Shown in pieces: positions 13,201-25,512 of a stretch of 64,000 nt of DNA. This DNA is from Setaria digitata (Eukaryota; Nematoda; Chromadorea; Rhabditida; Setariidae), in the NCBI GenBank assembly GCA_003640385.1, contig RCAB01000193.1, positions 1 to 64,000 of the forward strand, in the 5' to 3' direction. Every line of letters begins with the position of its first letter. The stretch's first letter is position 1. The notes beneath the pieces are model-generated. The model saw only the letters and a list, made by a program, of their open reading frames with translations. It made no database searches and was not told the DNA's origin. The position numbers were made by a program, and so were the translations under genes.

Positions 13201-16200
13201 TTAGAAAATGAACAAGTAGCGTAAAATCACTTGAAATTAAAAAAAAAAAAAACCCCAATTGAATGTTATGTTCTGACAGCAGTAATGTGACTTCCTTACT
13301 TGTACAATTTCTAGCCTTGACAGCGTCACCATAGAACCATCTCTTGCAATGCTCGCAGTGCGTACCGTCAGTATTGTTTAAGCAAAGATAGCAATCACCA
13401 GTTATGGGATGACAAGAACCATCTACGCTCAGATCATTATTATTGTTGCAATCACATTTATGGCAGGAACCACCCACTGCAGTGGGCTCACCATAATAGC
13501 CAACATCGCAACGTTCACAGTGGTCTGAGGTATATCCTTCCTTGCAGAAACATGACTCCAACAAACCTGTTTCACTTACCTTCAAACGGCAGAACTTCAT
13601 TAACTTTATGAAGCTTTATTGCAAAAAAAAAAAAAAAAAAAAATTCGATGATTCTTATAAGAATGAGGAAGCCTGACTGGAATTAAAACTAAAGATAAGT
13701 TAAAGTAGGAACTGGAATTAAAACATTAAGTAAATTTACATGATTCACCATATAGTCATTTAAGAAAAAAAACATTAATTCTTTTAAAGCTCCATTTTTT
13801 TTTTTTTTTTTTTTTAATGAAATAAGAGGAGTGACGCAAAAGAAAACATTAACCTGACAACTAGTTGCAAAATTGTTAATATCAGTAGCATATGGACAAG
13901 GGCATGGCAAACATGAATAAGGTCCTCCTTTAGTCGCATCACCATAAAATCCGACCCGACAAAACTCGCAATGATCACCAAATGTTTCGTGCTGACAATC
14001 GAAGCAGATTCCAGTAGCCGGGTCGCAGCTTCCAGAATGGCCATTACAACTGCAGGGAACACAGGAACCGAGATAACGACCAACTTTTACACGGTAATAA
14101 CCGGGAGAACATTGCTTGAAAAAATTTCATTCGTATGCTGCTAGTTATTATAACAATTTTTTAAAAGCCAATCTTTTTCAATCATTTTTAAGCAATACAT
14201 TAACAATTTTTTCTGAAAATTTTCTGAAGTTTAAGAAAGATATGAACAAAATTCATTGGTCTTAAGAATAATTATTACAAAAATTTCCGACACTCGTATA
14301 AACAGTAGAATCAAACTTTAATACCTGACAAGAGAGTCCAGTATAGGGTGGTGGACAGTGGCATATTTCAACCGAAGATGCTGTGTAACTACCGCCAGTA
14401 GGTTGCTCATCTTTAGCCATTTCAAGCTGCAACTCGCTAACTGTAGCCACCGCACAATTTGTGTAGTAACAGGCCTTAATCCTAAGCTCATCCAAATCGT
14501 GCAATACCATCATAAGAGTATCACGAGTTGCTGGTTCTCCTGCTGATCCCATGAAATTTTCCTGAAATGAATGTTATCAGATCGTATTTAATGCAATAAG
14601 CTGCATGATTGTAGGTAAACGACGAAACATAACATAAGATACTTTGTAAGTTCAATTATCAGCATATGGGACTAACAACTAAAACTCACAGGTAAAAGCT
14701 TGATCTCAACCCTGAACGGTATACGTGCATTAACAGGCTGTTCCCGCGCCCAAAAATCCAAAATCGTGTTATTACCAATCAACTGAAGATCAGGTGCTGC
14801 ACTCATCTTACTTTTGTTATGTCGCGGAATTGATGATATCGTAAAAGAGAGCTGAAAGAATGAACATTACATTTTGCAAAAGGTCAGTTTTGTGAAAATA
14901 TCGATTTGTATTAAAATTTTCAAGAAAATATTAACTTGCAACCCATAAGAAGCAGTGAAGTCGTAGCCTGATTCTACTGGAGCCAAAAAGTAAACATCTT
15001 CTGTACCACCAATTTTTGCTTCATATATCACCTTATCATCCGCATAAAGCACAGATCCATTTGGATACATTTTCCATGCCTTTTTATCGAAATTAATCTT
15101 TAAAAGAATCAAGAGTTACTGAAGTAGTAAATTTTCAAGCTCAATGAACCAAACCAACTGTTATATTAATATAAAAGAGATGTAATAAACTGTTGAAATA
15201 TTACAAAAATAATGGGAAGAAATGAAGATCGACAGCGATCAGTCACACCAAAACAGAAACACTCTGCACAGCCCTCAGAATTGGAAAAGCGTAAATCGAA
15301 GGTACCAGGACGACAAGTGTCACAGTTCTCACCAATTACGTTTTTCTGAAAGGATGCAATAAGGTAAATACACTCGTAAGTGAATCACTGTGGATAACAA
15401 GAAAAAAAGAGTAACAAATTTTACCTTGCACTTACAAGTTGCATTAGTTGATACGCAAATTTCTTCAGTGGTACCTTTCAATTCACATGCGCATTCATAA
15501 CAATGCGGGAAGCCATAGAAACCTGGTAAGCATTTGTCGCATTTTCTGCCGCCGACATTTACCTTGCACCTATGGTATAGTTTTATTGTCATAAACATAG
15601 GAAGCGCATAATTTCGGAAGCGTTGCTTCCTTTCAATAAACTATTGAACAGTGATAATAAGAATGAAGAAAAAAATACAAGCACTGTCCATTATCTGGAT
15701 CACACTGAAGTTGGCCAGTTTCTGAGCCATTGTGTTGACAGTCACACAGTTGACAACCAATAAGAGGGTCATATCCGAACGCGTATGGCACACATCTGTC
15801 GCAGTGTTTTCCCTCTACGTGTGGCGGACAGAAACACTGACCACTTTTTTCATCACATAAATGACTATCCGAACATTTACATTCTGAAAACAATTATTCT
15901 TAAATAAAAAGTTAAATTTAAACAGAAAAGCGAAACTAGCGCATAACGAACTGATGCAATCCGGAAAATTGTAGTAGCCAGCTGCGCAACGATCACATCG
16001 ACGTCCTATGATGTTCGGACGGCAATGACATTCCCCACCGTACTCTTCGCACATGAAACTTGTACTGCCTTGAGAACTACATTCACACGGAAATGCCGCC
16101 ATATTGTATTCGGATGTTAGAGAGAACACTTTCTGACGACAGTATTCAGTTACATTTAGCGGGCTATAAATATTACATTATCATCCAGCTCTAAATTCCT

Positions 16201-19200
16201 GCACATGAAAAATGCTTCATGAAGTCTAAAATAATGACAAAACTGATTAATTCATATTTCCAAAAGAGAAATTTGCCGTGGGACATTTGGTTCTAGAAAC
16301 AAGTTGAATGAATGCTTTCCAGATTCGAAACAAGAATGAACAGAATTTACTCATTTTTGAAGTTATCCGAACCGCATTCCTGTATATATTCAATGGAAGC
16401 ATCAACTGGTAGCGTGGTCAATAATGTATCGCTATATGAATGAAATGGCAATGATATTATCGAATCCTACATATAAAAATGGATAAATAAATCACATGAA
16501 AAAAACCGGATACATTTTTCAATATCAAACGAGCGCTTCAATAACCTCTAAAACGGCTACAACAATCAAGTCTAAAATAATCCATCCATTTAGGCATAAA
16601 TCAGAAATAATAAATTCTTAGAATAGAAAAAAATGAAAATTTAAAAATTTACAATGTAGAGTGGTCCTTTTTGACTTTCATTAAAATAAAATGATGCCGT
16701 GTACTTGTCATCAATTAAAAATTGTATCACATCTCGCCGTTCTCTCTCTCGAATTACTGCTCTACAACCAATAACACTGGGGCAGTACGAAAACGGCAAT
16801 TCTGCTGGAAAAAAAAAAAAAAAAAAACTATTTCCAGTTAAAGATGTCCTACAATTAAAATGTTATATTAGGCTTGCAAATTAGTCAAGTCGTAATCTAA
16901 TAATGTGTAAGTAACGTGTACCGTGATGAAGATGTCCATTCTGGAGCGTAACGTCAACAGTTATCAATGTGTTTTCTGGATTAAAGTAATGTACGATGAA
17001 AACATAATGATCGCGAGATGGCACTACTCCTGACACTTCCACTGTACCCTGTAAAAACAAAGCACAAGAAATAACAATCTAGTGTTTTATTCACCAATTC
17101 AAGCATTAGGCGTATCATACCATATTTGCATCAAGTGCCATGACTTGAACTTCTTTCGGGTTAGCAATGGTAAATGGCAACTTTTCACCATTAATAGAAT
17201 TATTCGCATTCGTCTGTGACTCAGCTTCATTTAAAATGCCGTTGGCTACAGAAGGGAACCACTGACTAACACAATGTCCATTTTTACGAATACATACAGG
17301 ACCCTATAACAGATAGATTGAAAAACAGTCGCTTTAGAAAGAAAGTGCTTCGTTGTGATTAAAAAGATAAAATACTATTGATAAGGCACATGCTAACTTG
17401 CTGAAGATAGTTCGGGTCCCAATCTTTCATCTTAACAAGGTTAGCTTCAGCTAACACAAACTTGTGTTTTGGTTCAGTGATTATTGTCACTGCTACATCT
17501 TCTTCACTTTCCAAATAAATCAATGCAACACTTCCATCAGATGATGCGACTTCACGACAAAGTGTTCTGAAACATTTATTAGTCATCATTAATTATCAAA
17601 AACATAATATGCCTTGCATTAAAATCAAAAAGAAAAGCTTCTCAATAAAAAATCCAAAGCATACAAAATGAAACAATCACTCGCAACATTATCGAGAAGT
17701 TAAATGGCCTGTTAGTCAAATTCAACAATAGGAAAAATATTTGTGATAATTTGAAACCAGACAGGAAAACATCCCCAATTAAAAGAATGTCGAATGACAA
17801 GTTACTTATTGCTTTTAAAGTATTTTTATTAAAAGCTCTGTAAAACAGAAGTGCACTGAGAAATGCAGCAAATAAACAGTTCATCTTTATGCAAAGATGA
17901 TGTATTATGCTACTGCAGCGCTTTTAGCTTATTAAGTTAACAAAAATTATCATTATGTAATCCAAAAGAACTGACGAATATGGACAGTGTTTAAGGGTAA
18001 GGTTTGCTCTCGTTAGAAGCAATCCGTATTGTCTTAGCTCCAAAATTAATTGAATTATCCTTACGTCTGGATTGTAATATTCCAATAAAAAAATGTAATA
18101 ATCATTTTCCGAAACCTGAAATTATTCACAAATTCGTAAAGTCATAGAAATACTTATCTTTATTAAGGGGCGAACTAAACCTACTGAAGAAAATGTAAAA
18201 TCTTGTCAGAACCTGCAAGAAGATATGAATTTTGCGATTTTTACTACCCGTTTGAACAAATGCTGTTTCTCTAACGGCGCCAAGCACTTTTTCTGTCGGT
18301 ATCTGCAAACTACTGTGTGGGCTGATTTGAAAGAAGACAATGGTTCGCCTCCTGTTTTTCTCGACATAAATGGGTTAACGACATTTGCTGTTTTCCTGTT
18401 AGACATTTTTTTACTCGACCTAACCTGCAGTGTGCTATTTTTTATTTCCTTTTCTTCTTCCATCACGACTCCGTGTTGAGCGATGTCTGCTCGATATGCA
18501 ATGGGCAGGGGTGGATACAGTAAATCAGAACATGTTATATTCTGTGAATCAATTGCTTGGCATGGTTCAAAAATGCGATCCTTTAACACCGTCCCTTCAT
18601 AATATTCTGCAGGCAAGATTACGATGTAATCCTGAAATTTTCATATTTAATGAGAAAGAGAGCTAATTAATGATGAAAGCACTAGCATATTCTATTAAAA
18701 AACATTTTCGTACCAAAAAAAGTCGCTGTTTAGTTGAAATTTTAATACGCCATTTCCCAGGATTTAAAACAAATGGTTGTTTGAGATTGATGGCTACAGT
18801 CCTTGGTTCAGATGTTGCTGGAAGATTTAGTTTGGCTGTTTGCTCGACATCTAAAATAAATCTAATGCAGCGAGAAGTAACAATTTCGCTAGACACATAG
18901 ATGCGTTGTCGCGATAGAAGGTGACCTTGAGTGTGCGTGAAAAGAGGTGTGACCGCAATTCTGACATCAATTTGAACATCGGTTGGATTAACATAATGGA
19001 AAAGAAGACGATAAAGGCTGGCTTTGCTAACTGTTGTATTCAACAAAATGTCCTCCTGGATCGGTGAGAATACTGCATATCCTCTCCATGAATAATTTGG
19101 AAATTTATTTTTATCGATAGCAAAACGCACAGGACTGTAATCTGCCAATATACCATCTTCCGCTTCATACTAAGAATCAATAAAATTCATGTAACAATAA

Positions 19201-22200
19201 AAGATTGTCTTTTTAATTGCAACCATTTTTGATGTCCAAACATAATGAAGTAGTCTGGAGAACTTGAAGCAAGAGAATCAACTGTTCTACACATTTGTCA
19301 GTTAAAAAAGGAAATTGGAATTGCTGATCTGAGATTAGACCGAGAAGCCTGGAATACTCCTCTGAAACACTGCTTCTTTGTGAGTATCCGGGAAAGCTGC
19401 TGAACTATTACGAAGAAAAGATGGTTAGAATTTTAATAAACAGCAGTGACCCTAATAATAAAACTAAGTATTAAGATACTCACTTTATTGTGCCACAATG
19501 TTGGGAAGTAATGATTTTCGATTGGTCTATTACACTTCTGACCAGTGATTCTAGGTCGACAACGACATTCTCCTGTCTGCATATCACAACCAACTCCTAA
19601 TGCACCACCAACGTCGCAATTACAAGCTGAAAATTGAGAGAATCCAAAAAATTTAAAAGTGGCATTAGCATTCTTTCTGCCGTATGCGAGACAATAGTTT
19701 CCTCAAACTATAAGAGCTTAAATGAACTGCAGATAATTGCACAGTGATAAAAAATTACTCAATACGCATCAGGCCTCACCTCGACAGCCATACTGATTAT
19801 GTTCTTCTAGCTGAAAGAAACCGTCGGCACATTTATCACATCGACGACCAGCAACATATCTTTTACAGTTGCAGCTTCCCTCCGTAAGACTGCATTCCTT
19901 CAGTTCTGAAATTGTGCCGGCCCGATCGCAATCACATTGTACACAACCATCTTCATGGTGGTACTGCAAATCCCAGTATGTTGGCTTGCATTGATCGCAT
20001 ATACGTCCCGTAACATGCCTCTTGCAGGTACACAACTCACCTCGTTCAACCTTGTCACAACCAGCAAAACTGGAGACTACACCCTTCGGATTACAATTAC
20101 ATTCTGTAATATTTGACAGCAGCACAATTTTAGCAGAAAAAATATGTGGCAAAAGTAGTACATTGTATTTAATGTTTTGATATTGAAAGCATACCCTCAC
20201 AGATTGGAAAATTATAGAAATTCGTTTTACACTGATCGCATTTCTCTCCTTCGAAATTCGGCTTGCAGTAACACTGAAAGATAATCAGCACCTGCACAAC
20301 TATCTCAACATGTGTCGCATGCCACCCAAAATTTTGCAACTAATAAAAGACGCAAACCTGTCCATTGTTATCGCAAGTCATTCCTTTTGAACCAATAGTC
20401 AAACAAGAACAAGGTCTGCAGTTTGGGAAGTCATAAAATCCAGCAGCACAACGATCACAGTTTTTACCCGTAAAATTTGTATAACACGGACAGTCTCCAG
20501 TTTTTCGGTCACACTCTGCTGACTTTGAACCATATTCATTGCAACCGCATTCTAAAATAACAAACAGTTTAGCTAGATTTCAAGAGCAAAACATATGGCA
20601 TTACGAAATTTTCGAAAACTGCGAAAGGTGTAACATGTACCTTTGCAATGTGGATAGCCGTAAAAATTCAGGTCACATTCATCACATCGAGGACCGAAGA
20701 ACCCGGACTTACACAAGCAAGCGCCAGTTTCTTTATCACAAATACCGTTTTTGGTGCCAGTTGTATCACAGTCGCAATCTGAAATGCATTAACTTGGCAG
20801 AAAGGACTACACTGCACAAAAACATTTTCAAATATAGTATAGAAAAAAAAAAACATACATTCACACAAAGAATGACCAAAATATCCATCAGCGCAGATAT
20901 CGCACGTAAGCCCAGCAAAATTGGTTCTGCATATACACTGGGCAGTGATTTCATTGCACTCACTATGCAGTGAGCCAATTTCGTTGCACTTGCAAGCTGA
21001 CAGATTAAAAAATTTGAAAAAGTAATTCATGCGGAAACCAACAATAACTTTACGAAAACGTATGCAACAACCATTTAGTGTAGTCAGAAATGGAAAACTG
21101 CTTCGAAAAGAAAGAAACGATAAATTACCTCAATAATTTTATCTAACACCTTACTTAACAACGTCAACTTACAGACACATCCATCCGTCAGGTTTGTATA
21201 GCCTGCTGCGCATGACTGACAAAGTGGTCCTGCGTAATTACTTTTACATGAACAACGACCATTCACAGGCTGAAATTTTTCTTATATTTCTAAACAGATT
21301 AATAATGAATAAAAAGCGACGAACTATTACTAAAACTGAACAAATAAAAAATTAGCAAATGTGAAATCCTTTACCAAAGTCAACCACCTTTTTTATGACA
21401 ATTCTCCAGTATTTAAGTATTATCATCTCTTTATCTCCCCGGTTAGCAACTGAGAGCCAATTCAACCTATATTTTTTAAAAACCTGACAAATTTGACAGT
21501 GAAGTGACAAGTGGAACTAAATGCAATTTATGAAATAAAATCAAAAGTAGTAAATACCAAGCAAATGTCATCCAAAGTGCCATTTACAGAGCAATCGCAC
21601 GGTTTGCAATGTGGAGGAGAGTGGTAGCCAGGTGCACATCTATCACAGTTCTCGCCAGTGAACTGTGGTTTACAAATACAACGCGCTGTTTCATCCTCAC
21701 AATCTCCCGTGTGTTTCGTGGGATCGCAAACACAAGCTGCAAAGCAGATGTCGCCTGTTTGAAATTCCATCAGATGCAGACAATGGAGAGAGTTTTGGAA
21801 AAAACTGTGACTCAGTCGGCCTCCTAAACAGCTAAAAGTGTTGAGCAAAGACCGATCTTTACAGAATCCGGTTTAAAAATTACTAGAGCTCTTACAAGTC
21901 ATTGAGACTTCCCATCAAGAGATACCTGGATGAAGAAGTATGATTTGAGTTATGTTTGCTACTGATAACTTGTGTAGATATCTAACAAACGAATAACATG
22001 GTAGTTACTCTAACCATTACTTACACTGTCCTACATCATCCAGCCAGTGAATGAATTGAAAAATATTTCAGCTCCGACCAAGTCAACTTTACAGTTCAAA
22101 AACATATTGGTTGTATTTTTCATAAAGTTAAAAAGATATCTTGTACATTTTTAAAAGTTAAGCAATATGAATATTTAGAAAAGCAAGGCAGAATTCGAGT

Positions 22201-25200
22201 ATACCCTTCAGAAATGATTCTTCATAAATTCTAATAATGGGAAGCGGTAAATTCTGTGATTAACATTGCGCCAGGCAACACAAGGAAAATATGTAACTGT
22301 TAACAGAAATGGAGAAAGGAATGTTGAACTTTTAGCAGCCATTCAGCAGACTGCATCGCATTCTTAACCATGGTACACACATATACCACAAGTATGAATA
22401 TAAGGAAAGACATCTAGCCCAATAGACTCCAACCTTATATGGCTGTGATGCTTCCCACAACTTCCAAATATCTGATTAAAATCTGTCTTCGGTAGAGTGG
22501 GCGAAAGTTTAAGTAATTTTCAAAAAGTAAGCAGAACTTACATTGACACACATCCGTTTCATTCCACCATTTCGTCCGTGGCCGATAATATCCGAAGACG
22601 CATTTGTTGCAATTTACACCTTCCGTGTTATCCTTTAATTTTTTGGAAAATAAAGACTGAAATTAACTGATTCACTGATGTAACGAAAGTTACATAATAT
22701 CGGGATTCAAAAACAGAAAGAAACAAACGACAAACTCTGCAGTTTAGGCAACGACCACCTCCATCGTAATTTCCATGAATATCCAAGCTTAAATGCATTT
22801 TGTCAAGTTCCTTTTCGTAAATGCATTCTTCACTATGTCCATGGCAGTTACATGCTTTAATTAAAGAAATTACAAACAACCTCTGTAAAAATGAAATTGT
22901 ATGTACAATACACTTTTTTTTGTGTCCGTGTAGCGTGCTCAACACGACTCAAGAAGAGATACTTATTTACGATTTTGTAGAGAACTAAGAAGTATTTTAA
23001 CGTACTTTAATAGAGATACTGCTAACTTGAATCAAATGCCAAAAATAAGGAAGATAATTCCGTGTAGACTTTAGCAATAAAAAAGCTTGAAAGAATTACG
23101 TTCACACAGAAATTCAGCTCCTTCCTTGCTGCGTCGCCACATTTTTTGCTCAAACCCTGAACAACAGCGTTCACAGTGATCTCCGCACGTATTATGCTCA
23201 CATCTGTAATTAAATACCAAAGAATTACCAACAATAAGAGGTGAACTAAGCTCACAAGCTTCTTGCGCTTTTCATATTTTAATTCTTTTCTTGTCCAGAT
23301 ACATAATTTAAAAATGCATTTTCATTTCTCAATCCTTTTTTCGTTAAGTTTATACTTTCTACAAAAATGCAAAATTGATGTTTCCATCCTTTATTTCTAG
23401 CGGACAGCATAAGTCTAACAAATGAACTGATGACTCGATGAAAGATGTTGAACGTAAAACCTGCAAAGAAGTATACTGGAACGTCGAACATCAAGAATGT
23501 CACAGGTGTCTGCATGTCCATTACAAACACATCGGCCGCCCATGAAAATTTCTTTGATTGCATAGAAGTACTGCAATGTCCTTTAAAAGAAGTAAAAATC
23601 CTCTCTTCCGTGGAAGTAGCTTCTGTCTACTTACTCACTGCTCAGAATTCACAATAATGGTTCAACCTACCACGTTATCTTGAAAGATGATTTAAGTAAA
23701 GGCTGTAAAGCAAAATTATTTAACTTCATAGTCTTCACTCCCTTGTATTACTGTCGAATACTTAAGCAACAACCGAATAAACTTAATATTTATGATTAAC
23801 TGAAACATCTTTATTAAGCAAACAAACCCGTCGTGTAACGGTGGGATCTCGTCGACTAACATCCATTAGATGGCCATGCAATGTTTTGGTGCGCAGAAGG
23901 CGAAGTCGTACATTTGTTGCGCGAGTGAAGTTTTGCAGGACTTCAGAATGGCTAAAGTTGTGCTTTCCAGGACGGTTTTCAAGTAAATTAATCATTATCT
24001 GCAAAGATCAAGTAATTTTTGAGCTCACTGTCACAGACATTTTGTAAATTTTGAGGCATTTTTACTGTTTTAAACACAATTTATAATGGAAATTGATTCA
24101 GCGAAAAATATAAAGAAGTTAAAAAAAAATATTCTCGAAGATATAAGTTGAGTTTCATAAGAAGGATAACACCTCCGCATTTTCCATCGGATGAATTCCG
24201 GAGAATTCGTGAGTGCATATAACGGTATCATCTTCCAATATTGGTTGAAGTGTATGACGTCCGAATAACTGAAACAAAAGCTAAAGAGAATTTTTTTTTT
24301 CCAGTTGGTATCCTTATATTAATTTTCGACTAGTATAACGATGATCGTAACTGATGTCAAAAGTAAACTGACACGATCGCACTCAGCAGGTGTTTCGGCA
24401 AAGTACTGCCATGGCATGTAAGTTTTTCCGCCATCAATAGATCTTTCCAGTACCCATGATCCTGGCCTAGGGCTATTTGCCATTTGGATCCATACATAAG
24501 CCACATGAAATTCCTGAAAGAAATTACTCACATGTAAAAGGTTACAATTCAATATTCTCTACTGCCTTTCTTATTGGACTTTTAAAATATTAACTGTTAG
24601 GGCTACACTCAATATCTACTGAAACCTCCTTATCCTCAAATTATTTGCGAATTATTAATATGCTTACTAGCCGATTCGAATTCAGTATAGAATACAAGCT
24701 TTTTTTTTTCCAAGTATTTCTGATAAAATTTTATAATCATTGCAATAGCTTACCTGTTCCAAGTCAATACTTATGTTTACTTGATTGTATTGCATCCCAC
24801 GACTCAGTGGTGGACTTTGCCACCAGCTTGCTCGACCATCAACCATGTTTGCTGCTGGGTGCGCAAATGAACTATTCGCTTGACAAAAATCACACATTTG
24901 TCCACCCTGAAAAAGTGTGCAGTGGGAAAAGTTAGTTCACCGATCTGGATTTTCTTAAAGTTTTCATTATTTTGTCTAATTTCTCCTCACAACTACTTAA
25001 AATTAACAAGTCAAGTCTAATGTTTCTGCATGATGTTGGAGTTTTACCTGAACGAAAGATTGCTTTTCCATTTTGAGTTCAGCAAAAACAGAAACGCCGT
25101 CTTCAGCGGTACTGTACGAATACTGATTTAAAGGAGTGTACTGACTTGATCCTGCGAATCATTTGTGAACACATACAAGTCATATAAAACTGTGTAACTG

Positions 25201-25494
25201 AACAACAAGGCATCTTTTTCCTATTCCATTCATACTTTGAACCCCATTGTTTTCCCAGTTTCAGTAACACATATTCATTAACAATTAAGAGGATAATACA
25301 AAATGAAAGCAGGTTAAAAATTTACCAGCTATCTGACAAAAAATTTCTTTAATCGGCTGCCCATTAAATTCACCACATGTTGCTGATGCTTCAATCCTCC
25401 TGCCAAGTGCCAGATTAGTGTACGGTGGCACTAATACCTGTCCCCTAGCTAAACCCGCTTCTACTGCTATTACTAGCAGAACTACGGGTAACAT
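2490..25494 (-). CDS. epi-1: Laminin subunit alpha, EPI-1 (alpha3/5-like) type, complete, 65 coding exons
   Basis: This is a secreted basement-membrane glycoprotein that trimerises with laminin beta and gamma and binds integrins and dystroglycan through its C-terminal LG domains. The joined exons give about 3,707 residues, close to the length I recall for C. elegans EPI-1. The order is signal peptide, LN domain, LE repeats, a domain-IVb-like module, LE repeats, an L4 (IVa) module, LE repeats, coiled coil and five LG domains. Having both IVb and IVa modules separates it from the alpha1/2-type chain (worm LAM-3), which is why I assign epi-1. The start at 25494 opens a good signal peptide ([18 protein letters not shown]) and lies 12 nt after a splice acceptor. 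All 64 introns are phase-consistent; two appear to be GC-AG. No frameshift or premature stop was found. Exon coordinates are in the domain entries that follow. Confidence 0.93.
8788..8853. repeat. Tandem 33-bp duplication in a laminin intron
   Basis: Two identical 33-bp units (8788-8820 and 8821-8853) lie head to tail. The second unit ends directly beside the laminin exon at 8855-9040, so the intron's 5' sequence (minus strand CAAGTCGGAG) occurs twice. The perfect identity points to a recent duplication. Confidence 0.92.
10233..10260. repeat. Long poly-A tract in a laminin intron
   Basis: A run of about 28 A residues lies in the intron between exons 43 and 44. Shorter A runs of 16-20 nt occur at about 13623-13642, 16808-16827, 26500-26519, 44042-44058, 47172-47188 and 50492-50510, mostly in introns; none is flanked by target-site duplications that I can see. 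Confidence 0.85.
12209..16163 (-). other. epi-1: Laminin alpha LE repeats flanking the L4 (IVa) module (exons 28-39)
   Basis: Exons: 15952-16163, 15679-15883, 15425-15569, 15205-15345, 14936-15097, 14690-14851, 14325-14561, 13854-14114, 13300-13579, 12996-13096, 12716-12896, 12209-12352 (about residues 1398-2140). LE modules lead to [13 protein letters not shown], the usual entry to an L4 domain. The L4 globule spans 14325-15097 and is recognisable by its [18 protein letters not shown] segment, ending in [14 protein letters not shown]. More LE repeats follow ([22 protein letters not shown]) up to the start of the coiled coil. The acceptor at 13580 is unusual because the exon itself begins GTAAGTG; phase supports this reading. 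Confidence 0.9.
16351..19169 (-). other. epi-1: Laminin alpha domain-IVb-like module (exons 19-27)
   Basis: Exons: 18714-19169, 18425-18631, 18213-18302, 17976-18115, 17398-17566, 17121-17303, 16922-17048, 16653-16804, 16351-16466 (about residues 851-1397). The region is non-EGF. It contains [13 protein letters not shown] followed by FEPCQAID, and a CPYSTLCRE segment that aligns with the CLYSTLCRG segment I remember from vertebrate laminin alpha5 domain IVb. It is the main argument for an alpha3/5-type chain. The end of the fourth exon here was fixed by that similarity and by phase (donor GTCAGT), because an earlier GTAAGG would break the frame. Confidence 0.82.
19484..23570 (-). other. epi-1: Lamin alpha LE repeats, first block (laminin exons 7-18)
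   Basis: Exons: 23461-23570, 23100-23203, 22736-22854, 22542-22632, 21558-21736, 21173-21269, 20859-20996, 20641-20778, 20358-20551, 20195-20273, 19780-20103, 19484-19626 (about residues 279-850). These are tandem laminin-type EGF modules, each with eight cysteines in the usual spacing, for example [34 protein letters not shown] and [14 protein letters not shown]. Most exons start inside a cysteine pair and use phase-1 or phase-2 junctions, so module and exon borders do not coincide. The intron at 21737-22541 is about 0.8 kb, and I see no exon in it. Confidence 0.9.
23828..25494 (-). other. epi-1: Laminin alpha: signal peptide and LN domain (exons 1-6)
   Basis: Exons: 25326-25494, 25048-25151, 24754-24906, 24373-24513, 24173-24268, 23828-23998 (residues 1 to about 278). 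The LN (domain VI) head mediates calcium-dependent polymerisation of laminin at the tip of the short arm. Visible signatures are [16 protein letters not shown] after the signal peptide, the [20 protein letters not shown] block, a WWQSPPLS motif, [20 protein letters not shown], and RDPTVTRR at the end running into the [14 protein letters not shown] junction with the first LE repeat. Confidence 0.92.
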
Positions 25495-25506
25495 TGCTAG
25501 CTTTTT

Positions 25507-25512
25507 CTGTAA
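25507..25512 (-). promoter_or_regulatory. Splice acceptor 12 nt upstream of the laminin ATG
   Basis: On the minus strand the sequence TTCCTTACAG ends 12 nt before the start codon. It could be an SL trans-splice site or the acceptor of a 5' UTR intron. There is no in-frame stop between it and the ATG, so an upstream coding exon is not excluded, but the signal peptide starting at 25494 looks complete. Confidence 0.6.

Noticed and set aside
20539..20973. 144-codon plus-strand open frame
   Set aside because: It is antisense to laminin LE-repeat exons, whose cysteine-rich code leaves the opposite strand open.
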